Position numbers and translations under genes: made by a program. 64,000 nucleotides of DNA, taken from Leptolyngbya sp. Heron Island J. Its GTDB lineage: Bacteria > Cyanobacteriota > Cyanobacteriia > Phormidesmidales > Phormidesmidaceae. Under the pieces are notes generated by a model that made no database searches, was not told where the DNA came from, and saw nothing but the letters and a program-made list of their open reading frames with translations. The stretch spans positions 144,661 to 208,660 of the forward strand of contig NZ_AWNH01000012.1 of the NCBI RefSeq assembly GCF_000482245.1, given 5' to 3'. Shown here piece after piece: positions 50,486 through 59,790 of the stretch (position 1 is the stretch's first letter; every line of letters begins with the position of its first letter).

Positions 50486-53400
50486 TTACTTAACGCCTGT
50501 GGTCATGGGCTCAGGCTGTTTGTTGTCTTGTGCTTCTCCCCCCAAACCGGTCAACCGTCCTACAGCAGAACCAATACCGCTATTTAACTGGGCAATAAAG
50601 GTAAAGCCTACGGGGACCACCACCAGCGTCAGTAATGTCGCTGTTGAGAATCCGCCGATGACTGCGATCGCCATCGGGCTGCGCACTTCTCCACCAGCGC
50701 CCCATTCCATGGCAATGGGTACCATCCCCGCCATGGTCGAAATTGAGGTCATCAAAATCGGGCGGAGTCGGGTGAGACCGGCTTCAATGACCGACTGTCG
50801 CAGAGATATGCCTTTTTCCCGCGCCATTAAGGCATAGTCCACTAGCAGAATCGAGTTTTTGGTCACCAACCCCATCAGCAACACAATCCCAATCAGAGCA
50901 AACAGCCCTAATGGTTTTTGAGCAATCATCAAACCCAACAGGGCTCCACCAATACACAGCGGCAACGCCACCATGACCGCAAAGGGATAGATAAAGCTGT
51001 TATACAACAACACCAGCACGGCATAGATCATGACAATCGCCGTAGCCAGGGCCAGACCAAACCGGCTAAACACCTCTCGCATGATTTCAGCATCGCCAGA
51101 GGGCTGTTGAGAAACCCCTGCTGGCAAATTGACAAATGCCGGTAGAGCGTAGACTTTTTCCAAGCCCTGTCCCAGGGTGATGCCGTCTAAGTTCGCGCCA
51201 ATGGTGACCTGGCGTGAACGATCGAGTCGATCGATCTGGGCTGGACCACTGCCAAACTCAATATCGGCAACAGCGGTCAAGGGTACCAGCTGTCCCTGAT
51301 TATTCAGCACCTTGAGATTTTCTAAGGTGGACAGCTCATTGCGAAACTCAGGGGCCAACCGCACCCGAATAGGAATCTGACGGTCGCCCACATCAAATTC
51401 GGCCAGGTCAGATTCGGCATCTCCCAGGGTGGCCAGAGAGGCGGTGCTGGCAATGTCTCTGACAGTTACCCCCAAATCAGCCGCCCGCGCCACATCGGGA
51501 CGGATCAGAATCTCGGGCTGGACCAGGTTAGCGCTGGAGCTAACTTCCACCAGACCGGGAATTTGCCGCATTTCCTGAGTGAGGGCATCGGAGGTCGCTC
51601 TCAGTGCCACCGGATTGTCACTGCGCAACGTGACTTCCAGAGCTTTACCGCCACCACCGGCACCGCCCTGGTTTTCAAAACTAATGCGGGCACCCGGAAC
51701 CTGACTCAAAACCTGACGCATTTCATTTTCAAATTCACCCCGTGACATCCGTTCATCTTTGGGGTTGAGTCGAGCCACTGCCGAGGCTTCGGCGGGTTCT
51801 TGGGAGACATAGACGCTGTCTACGGCTGGATTGGCATTCAGCTGCTCGCTCACATACTGGGTGACCAGTTCTGTTTTAGCCAGAGTGCTGCCCGGCGGTA
51901 GCTCAATGCTGAGATTAGAGAGTCCGGTGTCACCGGCCCCAAACAAACTGGTGGGGATAAACCGTGACAGCATCAAACTGGCTACAAAAAAGCCGACGGC
52001 CAGACCGACGGTTAAAAGCCGATGGCGCAGGGCTCCACGCATCAGACGAAAATAGGGCACCAGGTGTTTGGGCACATAGATATCGCCAGCGCGAAACCCA
52101 TCGGCCTGACTGGAGGATTTCTCGCTCACGGGTTTGGGCTTGAGCAAATAGGACGCCATCATTGGGGTCATCAAACGGGCCACCAGGGTGGAAAACATGG
52201 TGGAGACCGCTACGGTGACGCCAAAGGGTTGGAAAAATTGACCAGGGACTCCCCCCATAAAGGCTACGGGTAAGAAAACGGCCACAATGGTTGCTGTGGT
52301 GGTCACCACCGCCAGACCCACTTCAGCGGTAGAGTCCATGGCAGCCCGCATGGGCGGTTTACCCATGTCGATGTGCCGTTCAACGTTTTCAATTTCTACA
52401 ATGGCATCGTCCACCAGGTTACCAACCGCCAGGGTCAGGGCCAGCAGGGTCATACTGTTGAGGGTATAGCCCAGATATTGGATAACAATAAAGGTGGGGA
52501 TAATTGAGAGTGGCAGGGCGGTGGCAGTAATCAGGGTTGTGCGCCAGTTGCGGAGAAAGACACTGACAACAACAACTGCCAGCAGCGAACCGATAATCAG
52601 GGCGTCGATAGAAGCCTTGTAGGAATCACGAACGTCGGTGGCGCGGGTGTAGATTAGCTCAAACTGGACGTCATCCAGGGTTTCGGAGAGATTTGCGATC
52701 GCAGCCATCACCCCATCTTCAACACTGACCAGCAAACTACCACTACTGCGAAATACCGAAAACGACACCACTGGCTGATTGTCCAAATAGGCCGATTGTC
52801 GTGTCTCACCAAAGTCGTCCTTAACAGTTCCCAAGGTTTTGAGCGGTACGGTATTCCCATCAGGTAACAGAATCCCTACATTCTGCAACCGCTCCACCGT
52901 AGGCGCACTGCCCAGGGTGCGAATGCCCCGCTCCTGACCCAAAATATCGCTACGACCGCCAGGCAGGTTGATATTAGAATTACGAATCTGATTATTAACT
53001 TGAGTTGCCGTAATCCCCAACGCATCTAGCTCATTGGGATCTAAATCCACAATGATCTCGCGATCCACTCCCCCAAATCGCTGAACTTGGGCCACACCTT
53101 TCACCGACAGCAGTTCAGTCGAAATCCTGCGATCCACCAGGTCGCTCAGATTTTCCACCGACCTTGTTTCGGAACTGACCGTGTAGGTCAGCATCGGCCC
53201 ACCTTCAAACCTTAGCCGTCGGATCTGAGGCTCCTGGGCATCCTGGGGCAAATCATCCCGTACTCGGGTGACGGCATCCCGCACATCGTTAGTGGCCTGT
53301 TCCGTATCTACCCCCAGGTCAAAGCTGATCACGGTGGTGGAGTTACCATCCGTCACCGTTGAGCTGATGTTGTCAATATTGCCAAGACCAGAAACCGCAT

Positions 53401-53611
53401 CTTCCACCTTTTTGGTAATCTGGGTTTCCATCTCCTCAGGACCAGCCCCTAGCTGATTGACCGTAACAATGACGGCTGGGATATCAATATTAGGGTTGGC
53501 ATCAATACCGAGCTGATTAAACGACAGCCACCCGGACAGGGTGAGCACCAAAAACAGCACCAGCGTCGGCACGGGTCGACGGATCGACCACTCAGAAATA
53601 TTCCAATTCAT
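50486..53611 (-). CDS. RND efflux pump inner-membrane permease (HAE1 type)
   Basis: The product is 1041 residues long, normal for AcrB/MdtB-type pumps. It starts NISEWSIRRPVPTLVLFLVLTLSGW. Proton-relay Asp pair: TLAVGNLVDDAIVEIENVERH in TM4. Other landmarks are VAVVVVSVFLRNWRTTLITATALPLS, MSRGEFENEMRQ and GIVLLMGLVTKNSILLVDYA in the second half. Two large periplasmic loops and 12 helices are evident. It exports drugs or metabolites with the adaptor encoded 14 nt upstream and an outer-membrane channel encoded elsewhere (no TolC gene here). Confidence 0.94.
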   Translation of the reverse strand: MNWNISEWSIRRPVPTLVLFLVLTLSGWLSFNQLGIDANPNIDIPAVIVTVNQLGAGPEEMETQITKKVEDAVSGLGNIDNISSTVTDGNSTTVISFDLGVDTEQATNDVRDAVTRVRDDLPQDAQEPQIRRLRFEGGPMLTYTVSSETRSVENLSDLVDRRISTELLSVKGVAQVQRFGGVDREIIVDLDPNELDALGITATQVNNQIRNSNINLPGGRSDILGQERGIRTLGSAPTVERLQNVGILLPDGNTVPLKTLGTVKDDFGETRQSAYLDNQPVVSFSVFRSSGSLLVSVEDGVMAAIANLSETLDDVQFELIYTRATDVRDSYKASIDALIIGSLLAVVVVSVFLRNWRTTLITATALPLSIIPTFIVIQYLGYTLNSMTLLALTLAVGNLVDDAIVEIENVERHIDMGKPPMRAAMDSTAEVGLAVVTTTATIVAVFLPVAFMGGVPGQFFQPFGVTVAVSTMFSTLVARLMTPMMASYLLKPKPVSEKSSSQADGFRAGDIYVPKHLVPYFRLMRGALRHRLLTVGLAVGFFVASLMLSRFIPTSLFGAGDTGLSNLSIELPPGSTLAKTELVTQYVSEQLNANPAVDSVYVSQEPAEASAVARLNPKDERMSRGEFENEMRQVLSQVPGARISFENQGGAGGGGKALEVTLRSDNPVALRATSDALTQEMRQIPGLVEVSSSANLVQPEILIRPDVARAADLGVTVRDIASTASLATLGDAESDLAEFDVGDRQIPIRVRLAPEFRNELSTLENLKVLNNQGQLVPLTAVADIEFGSGPAQIDRLDRSRQVTIGANLDGITLGQGLEKVYALPAFVNLPAGVSQQPSGDAEIMREVFSRFGLALATAIVMIYAVLVLLYNSFIYPFAVMVALPLCIGGALLGLMIAQKPLGLFALIGIVLLMGLVTKNSILLVDYALMAREKGISLRQSVIEAGLTRLRPILMTSISTMAGMVPIAMEWGAGGEVRSPMAIAVIGGFSTATLLTLVVVPVGFTFIAQLNSGIGSAVGRLTGLGGEAQDNKQPEPMTTGVK

Positions 53612-53625
53612 GGGTTAGTCTCCGG

Positions 53626-55026
53626 TTATTCCGCTGGGGTTTGAGCGGTTGATAAATCAGATGGTTGAGCGGATTGGTCTGCAGGGGCATCCACAAAAGG
53701 CGATGGCACAATGGTCACCGACTCGCCCGGCTGCAAGTAGCTAGCCCCTTCCACGATGACCTGATCGTCCTCATCAAGACCCGACAGAATCTCTAAACGC
53801 TCAGGCTGATTGGCCGTAGCCGGTAATCGAGCCCCAACCGTCACCGTAGTCAGCTCTGCTACATTCTCTGCACCCAGGGTAAAGACCCTAAAGCTATCGT
53901 CTGACTGGGGTAGTACGGCAGTGGCAGGCAGCACCATGCCCGTCCGCTGACCCGTCATAAACTCGGCCTGTAAAAACATCCCCTTACGTAATTCTGGACT
54001 CGCTGGCAGACTCACATTCACCGCCGCCTGTCGGGTTTGTTGATCAACCAGCGGATCGATGGAACGCACTGACCCCGACAAGGTAATCTGCGCATTAGTT
54101 GAAGAGGTCACCTGGACCGGGGTACTGACCTGGACCGCCGACAACTGGCGTTGGGGCAAGTCGACAACAAGTTCTAACAAACCGTCCTGGACCAGGGTAA
54201 ACAAAGCCGTTCCAGTCGATGACGTATCGCCAACAGTGGCTTGACGTTCAGCAATCTGGCCATTCACAGGGGCCTTCACAACAGTCTGGGCCAGCTGAGT
54301 CTCTAGTCGACTAATCTCAGCCCCCCGGCTATTGACAGTCGCTTGCGCACTTTGCACCGCAGCCTTAGCTACCCCAATAGCTTCACGGGCCGTAATTGCC
54401 TGGGTTCGCCGACTGTTTAACTCTTGTAGACTAATTCCCCCCTGATCAAACAAGGTCTGATTACGCTCAAAATTGTCCTGCGCTTCGGCGGCATTGGCTT
54501 CTGCCTGGGCCAGTGCTGCTCGCTCCTGCAGTACCTGCGCTTCTGCCTGGGCGTAGTTAGCCTGGGCCTGGGCCAGCTGCGTACGTAACACCGAATCGTC
54601 TAATACCGCTAAGACCTGCCCGGCACTGACTTGGTCACCCGCCCGCACCCGGACCTCAAGGATTTGCAGGCCACTCACCTGAGGAGAAATTTGCAACAGA
54701 TCAAATGCTTGTAGGGTGCCAGTGGCCTTAAGCGTCTGCTGAATTGTCGCGGTTTGAATTTGCTGTACGGTCACACTGATCGCGGTGGTGGTCTCACCCG
54801 CTTCTGTCGGAGCTGCCGCTGGTTCCGGCGTAGGCCTAGACAGCAATCTACTGCCTACCAGAGAAACCCCAACACCCAAAATCAGCCCCAACCCTATACC
54901 TCGTATTCCAGATAGAGCAGAGCGTCGCTTGGTAACGGTCGCAGTCGATGCGACAGCGCCATTCACATACTGACCATTAGTAGACTCTTTAGTTAGAGGG
55001 TCGTCTTGAAAGTTTCGATACGTCAC
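53626..55026 (-). CDS. RND efflux periplasmic adaptor (membrane fusion protein)
   Basis: The product is 466 residues from GTG 55026. A membrane anchor covers about residues 38-60. The order lipoyl half, coiled-coil hairpin (QLAQAQANYAQAEAQVLQERAALAQAEANAAEAQ), lipoyl half (VKAPVNGQIAERQATVGDT), beta barrel and membrane-proximal domain is complete. It bridges the RND pump to an outer-membrane channel. It is the first gene of a two-gene operon preceded by an 18-bp perfect palindrome, a likely repressor site. Confidence 0.92.
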   Translation of the reverse strand: MTYRNFQDDPLTKESTNGQYVNGAVASTATVTKRRSALSGIRGIGLGLILGVGVSLVGSRLLSRPTPEPAAAPTEAGETTTAISVTVQQIQTATIQQTLKATGTLQAFDLLQISPQVSGLQILEVRVRAGDQVSAGQVLAVLDDSVLRTQLAQAQANYAQAEAQVLQERAALAQAEANAAEAQDNFERNQTLFDQGGISLQELNSRRTQAITAREAIGVAKAAVQSAQATVNSRGAEISRLETQLAQTVVKAPVNGQIAERQATVGDTSSTGTALFTLVQDGLLELVVDLPQRQLSAVQVSTPVQVTSSTNAQITLSGSVRSIDPLVDQQTRQAAVNVSLPASPELRKGMFLQAEFMTGQRTGMVLPATAVLPQSDDSFRVFTLGAENVAELTTVTVGARLPATANQPERLEILSGLDEDDQVIVEGASYLQPGESVTIVPSPFVDAPADQSAQPSDLSTAQTPAE

Positions 55027-55640
55027 AGCCTAGGAATTACTAGAACAACTACAGGACAACCCCTGTATAGGAAATCTTAAACAAATGTAAATCTGCTGCT
55101 ATTATGGCGTATCTCTGTATGACTGTGATCACAGTCAGTGACAGTTTTATCTGGCACCCTGGCACCAAGGGTGTTGCAGATATTACCAGCCTCTGCCGTA
55201 CATTCCGCGAATCAGGTATCTATCTCAGGTATGCCAGCTATCTACCATTACAGGCTGGGCAACATATGAAGTGAATACTCCGGTTATACGTCTGACCCGC
55301 ATCTACAGGCGTTTGGGCAGGGGAGAACGATCAAACCGTTGGCCAACAGACCAGTATTCTGCCTGAACAAGGGGACAAATATATGTTGCCTTTGCAGCTA
55401 ATGCAACCCGGTCCATAGTCTGCAGTTTTTAACACAACTCGGATGTTGATGTTGGATCAGGTGTGGCACAGCTGTGCATAGCTAGATTAAATCTCTGTTT
55501 AGTAAACCCTACGCAACCTGGGCTACGCCTGCGCACTGTACGGTACCTTTGGCTATACAACGGTAACCCTGGGGTGTGTTAGTTTTAGCTCAGCTTTAAA
55601 CGCCGTGCATTTATTTCCCCCTATCCAAGCAGCCCTTACT
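55027..55640. other. Long intergenic region with operator palindrome
   Basis: These 614 nt separate the divergent RND operon and HD gene. Besides the palindrome at 55120-55137 I see short direct and inverted repeats (for example around 55163-55173) but no gene or RNA with clear support. Confidence 0.5.
55120..55137. promoter_or_regulatory. 18-bp perfect palindrome upstream of the RND operon
   Basis: TGACTGTGA is followed directly by its complement TCACAGTCA. It is centred about 102 nt before the adaptor start. This form suits a TetR- or MarR-type dimer. No such regulator gene adjoins it. Confidence 0.6.
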
Positions 55641-56486
55641 ATGTTCAATGTCACCGAGATTCTGATCGCTGATTTTGTTGAAAAACTGCGTCTTGGCTAT
55701 CGACGCACCTATGGTGGGCTGCACCATGACTACGAAGAAATTATTGCCTGGGCCGGTAGCATGGCCCTTGAAAATATCGCTAACAGCGATGCGCTCTACC
55801 ATAATGTTGAGCACACTATTTTAGTGACCCTAGTGGGCCAGGAAATTTTAAGAGGTAAACACACCCGTCAAGGGGGGGTGACTGCAGAAGATTGGCTGCA
55901 TTTCATTATTTCTTTGGTTTGCCACGACATTGGCTATGTCAAAGGTGTTTGTCGCGAAGACCGTGAGCATGAAAACCTTTATGCCACGGGTAGAGGGGAT
56001 ATGGTACAGCTGGCTCCTGGAGCTACAGATGCCTCCTTAACGCCTTATCACGTGGATCGCGGTAAGTTGTTTGTGGAAGAACGATTTGGTAATAACGAAC
56101 GTATTGACGCCATCCGTATTAAGCAGAATATTGAACTCACCCGGTTTCCAGTCCCTAAGCAAGAAGACCATCAAGATACTGTTAACTATCCAGGGCTAAT
56201 TCGGGCGGCGGACTTAATCGGGCAGCTGAGCGATCCTCGCTATCTGAAAAAAATTAGTGCTCTTTTCTATGAGTTTGAAGAAACTCAACAAAATCAAGAG
56301 CTCGGCTATAAAACCCCCCATGATTTGCGGAGTAACTATCCCAAGTTTTATTGGGGCGTGGTGCATCCTTATATTCACGATAGTCTTCGGTATCTGGCCC
56401 TGACCCAGGAAGGCAAACAAATAATTGCCAATTTGTATTCCAACGTTTTTATGGTGGAGTACGAGCGAGATTTGCTGCCTTGTTAA
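55641..56486 (+). CDS. HD-domain metal-dependent phosphohydrolase (cyanobacterial Npun_R2479-like)
   Basis: The start was set at ATG 55641; the GTG 36 nt earlier adds only a non-family N-terminus. The 281-residue product has the HD motif: His54 and His58 in LYHNVEHT, His95-Asp96 in VCHDIGY, and a later Asp in RAADLIGQLSD. It should hydrolyse a phosphomonoester or phosphodiester, possibly a nucleotide signal, with bound metal. The stop overlaps the candidate TTG start of the RimB-like gene by a few nt, suggesting coupling. Confidence 0.8.
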   Translation: MFNVTEILIADFVEKLRLGYRRTYGGLHHDYEEIIAWAGSMALENIANSDALYHNVEHTILVTLVGQEILRGKHTRQGGVTAEDWLHFIISLVCHDIGYVKGVCREDREHENLYATGRGDMVQLAPGATDASLTPYHVDRGKLFVEERFGNNERIDAIRIKQNIELTRFPVPKQEDHQDTVNYPGLIRAADLIGQLSDPRYLKKISALFYEFEETQQNQELGYKTPHDLRSNYPKFYWGVVHPYIHDSLRYLALTQEGKQIIANLYSNVFMVEYERDLLPC

Positions 56487-56968
56487 ATGGATACTCAGCA
56501 GCAGCTTCTGATTTGCCACTGATTGGGTGGCGGGAATGGATACAGCTACCTGACTTTGGCATCACCAGCATTAAGGCAAAGGTGGATACAGGTGCTCGGT
56601 CTTCCTCAATCCATGCGCTCAATATTGAGCTGTTTGATCTAGAGGGAATGCCCATGGTGCGATTTCAGGTTGCTCCGGCTCAGCACAATGATCAACACCT
56701 GGTGCAGGTTGAGACTAAGCTGCTGTGTCAACGGACAGTCAGGGATTCGGGGGGGCATCAAGAGAAACGCCCCGTGGTAATCACAACCGTATCCCTGGGG
56801 AATTTAACTTGGCCTATAGAGTTGACCCTAACCAATCGGGATGTGATGGGGTTTCGAATGCTATTAGGACGGCAGGCTATTCGCGATCGCTTCTTAGTCC
56901 ATTCGGGGTATTCCTTTTTACAAAGCCGCAAGGGGCAGTCAAAGGCAGCAGGAGAGAAGAAGTTGTGA
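56480..56968 (+). CDS. RimB/retropepsin-like ATP-dependent zinc protease family protein
   Basis: The product is 162 residues from TTG 56480, overlapping the HD gene stop. A second TTG at 56513 is possible. The family start LPLIGWREWIQLPDFGITSIKAKVDTGARSSSIHA includes the aspartic-protease-like DTGAR (Asp36), then VMGFRMLLGRQAIRDRFLV. The family (COG4067) contains RimB, the protease that trims poly-glutamate tails added to ribosomal protein S6 by RimK. A RimK-like gene follows 101 nt downstream, which supports this role. Confidence 0.82.
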   Translation: MLNGYSAAASDLPLIGWREWIQLPDFGITSIKAKVDTGARSSSIHALNIELFDLEGMPMVRFQVAPAQHNDQHLVQVETKLLCQRTVRDSGGHQEKRPVVITTVSLGNLTWPIELTLTNRDVMGFRMLLGRQAIRDRFLVHSGYSFLQSRKGQSKAAGEKKL

Positions 56969-57069
56969 CCTGTGAGTTTCATCTGTTCATTGCCTGTTCA
57001 ACCTCACCCGATGGAATCCTATTTGCTTGATAGGCTATTTGGGTGCCTTTACCCGGTCCTGCGCTTCCT

Positions 57070-57987
57070 ATGAAAATCGCTGTGCTGTCCCGCGATGCAT
57101 CTCTGTATTCCACCCGTCGGCTATTGGAAGCGGGCAACAAACGTGGTCACATTATGAAAATCATTGACCACATGCGCTGCTACATCGAAATTACAGCCGA
57201 TCGCCCTCGATTAATTTACCAGGGCAAACCGCTGGACGATATCGACGCCGTGATCCCACGGATTGGAGCCAGTTACACCTTCTATGGCACTGCCGTCGTC
57301 CGTCAGTTTGAAATGATGGGTGTCTTAAGTGCCAATGGCTCAGATGCCATTGCCCGCTCCCGTGATAAGTTGCGCTGTTTACAACTGCTTTCGAAAGAAG
57401 GCGTGGGGTTACCGGTCACAGGGTTTGCCCATTCCACCAAAGATACAGAAGGCGTTATTGAGTTAGTGGGTGGAGCCCCTCTGGTGATTAAGCTGCTGGA
57501 AGGGACGCAAGGAATTGGTGTTGTTCTAGCAGAGACCTACCAGGCTGCCAAGTCCGTAATCGAAGCGTTTCGCGGTCTCGATGCCAATATCCTGGTGCAG
57601 GAATACATCAAAGAAGCCAAAGGCCAGGACCTGCGGTGTTTTGTTGTTAACGATCAGGTGATCGCCTCCATGAAACGTCAGGGGGCTCCCGGTGAATTTC
57701 GCTCTAATATCCACCGAGGTGGCACGGTACGTCGCGTCAAGCTGAGTGCTCAGGAACGAGATACCGCGATCAGAGCCGCTATGGCCATGGGACTGAAGGT
57801 AGCGGGGGTAGATTTGCTGCGCTCCAGTCACGGTCCAGTCGTAATTGAGGTGAATTCTTCCCCAGGTTTAGAAGGCATTGAGCGCGCAACAGATATCGAT
57901 ATTGCGAGCAAAATTATTCAGTATTTAGAACAGCAATGGCGGCTGCAGCGCAAGGTTGCGGCAAAAGGCAAACAGACTAAAGAATAA
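57070..57987 (+). CDS. rimK: RimK-type ATP-grasp ligase (S6 glutamylase)
   Basis: The start was set at ATG 57070 (family start [18 protein letters not shown]); the upstream frame adds nine non-family residues. The 305-residue product follows Rim[31 protein letters not shown], the ATP-grasp segment [48 protein letters not shown] and the metal site [14 protein letters not shown]. It adds glutamates to the C-terminus of ribosomal protein S6 and can make poly-glutamate. Pairing with a RimB-like protease forms a glutamylation/trimming system as described in Pseudomonas. Confidence 0.9.
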   Translation: MKIAVLSRDASLYSTRRLLEAGNKRGHIMKIIDHMRCYIEITADRPRLIYQGKPLDDIDAVIPRIGASYTFYGTAVVRQFEMMGVLSANGSDAIARSRDKLRCLQLLSKEGVGLPVTGFAHSTKDTEGVIELVGGAPLVIKLLEGTQGIGVVLAETYQAAKSVIEAFRGLDANILVQEYIKEAKGQDLRCFVVNDQVIASMKRQGAPGEFRSNIHRGGTVRRVKLSAQERDTAIRAAMAMGLKVAGVDLLRSSHGPVVIEVNSSPGLEGIERATDIDIASKIIQYLEQQWRLQRKVAAKGKQTKE

Positions 57988-58087
57988 CTCCCCAGGACAA
58001 GCTGATCACGTACGCCCCTTCCCTCCGGTTCGATTAAGTTTTACCATCAGAGACGAAACAATTCGCAACACTGAGGGGACAGGAGTA

Positions 58088-58210
58088 ATGCCCAAGGCAA
58101 CCTGGAATGGGGCTGTGCTAGTTGAGAGTGACACCTGCAACGTCATTAAGCAAGGGCGGCAGCCAGAAGTCTCAGGGAACATGCCGCCTGCTGGCGCGGT
58201 ATCACTTTAG
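58088..58210 (+). pseudogene. Truncated DUF427 remnant
   Basis: AGGAG precedes ATG 58088. The first 20 residues (MPKATWNGAVLVESDTCNVI) match the start of DUF427 proteins. The remainder (40 residues in all) bears no resemblance, and the conserved Tyr-Phe-Pro and Cys-Pro-Trp-Lys-Gly parts are missing. The gene has lost its main body, likely by deletion. It sits between rimK and the hydroxylase/SDR gene. Confidence 0.65.
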
Positions 58211-58222
58211 AGGTTAAGACCT

Positions 58223-59428
58223 GTGTGGAATACCGTCGGCAGTTTTGATGCAAACTGGTTGCTTCAAGGGCTATGGGGATTGCTATCTGTGTTTATGGTG
58301 GAAATGGTGCGCGACATGTATCACGTGGCCAGCCATCTTTGGCAACCATTGATTCAACTACATAATTGGCACCATAAGGCGTATCGAAAAGATTTTACCC
58401 TCGTTAGTGAGGAGCTCTATAGAAAGGCTCACTTTTATAATGATGTCCCTGAGTCAATCGTGATGATGACAACGATGGCGGCAGTGGCTTTACTGACCCC
58501 CCTTTGGGGATTTTGGTTAGGCTTGCTTTATGGGGCAGGTTTTTTGGTGGCGGCCCTGTTGCGATCGCAAGGTCTGTTTCACACCAGCGACTTAACCCAC
58601 GAGCCTGGACCACTGAAGACTCTGCCAGGACTGTGGTTTGTCAACCGCACCTACCACTGGCGACACCATTTTGATGAAACCACTGCCTACTATGCGGGCT
58701 ATTTCACCCTATCGGACAAGATCATGGGTACAGCACTGTCTTTAAAGGGAAAAACTGTCGCCGTCACTGGTGCTTCCGGCACCCTGGGTCGCGCTCTGAT
58801 TAAACGACTGGCAGCCCAGGGGGCAAAACCTATTGCTCTGAGTCGCTCAGCCGATGCTGTTATTGAAGGGGCTGTCAAGGTGATTCCCTGGAGGACAGGC
58901 CAGGAACAGGAACTTAAGGATGTTTTAAGTCGGGTGAATATTTTAGTCATTAACCATGGCATCAATGTCCATGGGGAGCGCTCGGCGGATGCGATCGCAA
59001 AATCTCTGGAGATCAACGCCCTATCTGCCTGGCGATTAATGGAAGTATTCTTAGAAACCGTAGACAACCGGTGGGGCCCCGCTACTAAAGAACTGTGGAT
59101 CAATACCTCCGAAGCCGAAGTCAACCCCGCCTTTAGCCCCCTATACGAAACCTCAAAACGGTTGCTCGGAGACTTAATCACCCTGCGACGTCAGGATACA
59201 CCCTGTGTCATTCGTAAACTGATCCTGGGTCCTTTCAAAAGCAATCTCAATCCAGTCGGGGTAATGTCAGCCGATTGGGTAGCCGGAGCCATTGTGAGTT
59301 TGGCCAAACGAGATATCCGCAACATTATCGTAACAATTAACCCCATAACCTATGTCACATTTCCCATTAAGGAAACAATGCAAGCCATATATTTCAAGTT
59401 GTTCTCAGACAGTATAAAGAAATCTTGA
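58223..59428 (+). CDS. Fatty acid hydroxylase/sterol desaturase-like domain fused to short-chain dehydrogenase
   Basis: The product is 401 residues from GTG 58223, with AGAGG 9 nt upstream. Residues 15-165 are a membrane di-iron domain with His boxes HVASH, HNWHH and YHWRHH. Residues 175-400 are a Rossmann SDR: GASGTLG, NHGINV and the catalytic Tyr-x3-Lys in SPLYETSKRLLG. This bifunctional architecture is known in cyanobacteria under the name sterol desaturase/short chain dehydrogenase. The lipid substrate is unknown; hydroxylation followed by oxidation of the same molecule is a plausible inference. Confidence 0.88.
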   Translation: MWNTVGSFDANWLLQGLWGLLSVFMVEMVRDMYHVASHLWQPLIQLHNWHHKAYRKDFTLVSEELYRKAHFYNDVPESIVMMTTMAAVALLTPLWGFWLGLLYGAGFLVAALLRSQGLFHTSDLTHEPGPLKTLPGLWFVNRTYHWRHHFDETTAYYAGYFTLSDKIMGTALSLKGKTVAVTGASGTLGRALIKRLAAQGAKPIALSRSADAVIEGAVKVIPWRTGQEQELKDVLSRVNILVINHGINVHGERSADAIAKSLEINALSAWRLMEVFLETVDNRWGPATKELWINTSEAEVNPAFSPLYETSKRLLGDLITLRRQDTPCVIRKLILGPFKSNLNPVGVMSADWVAGAIVSLAKRDIRNIIVTINPITYVTFPIKETMQAIYFKLFSDSIKKS

Positions 59429-59790
59429 ACATAGGAACTTTTCTAGCCTTACAAAAGCGAAACAACAATTTTAAAGAACGGTTTATATAGGACCTTGTGT
59501 ATTTACAGATACCAAAGCTCCATGTGACAGTATTATTACAGTCACATGGACAGTGCGTAGTCTACTAACGCACGGGGGATATATCAGCGTGACTACATGG
59601 GGGTCCATTCAGGTCTGTGAATGTTTCGAAGATTTATAGCTGTTGCTAATCCGTTACAGCAACTGAACTAGCAACACTTTTTTGCAGCACTTCATATATG
59701 CAGTGTTCGTTTCAGGCTGGCCACATCACAGGCCTTGCCTAATGCTGTCATGTTTTATCAAGCCAAAATTTTACTAGGTGTCTCCGTATT
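59429..59790. other. Intergenic region with stem-loop
   Basis: No gene is seen. A 10-bp perfect stem (59519-59528 with 59541-59550; 12-nt loop) may end the upstream transcript, though no T-run follows. A second inverted repeat, GTTGCTA/TAGCAAC, lies near 59640-59675. Confidence 0.5.

Noticed and set aside
55123..55132. CRP-type site in TGTGATCACA upstream of the RND operon
   Set aside because: CRP needs six bases between TGTGA and TCACA; here there are none, so it is treated as a different palindrome.
56487..56489. ATG 56487 as start of the RimB-like gene
   Set aside because: It is out of frame with the family domain; the in-frame TTG codons at 56480 or 56513 are preferred.
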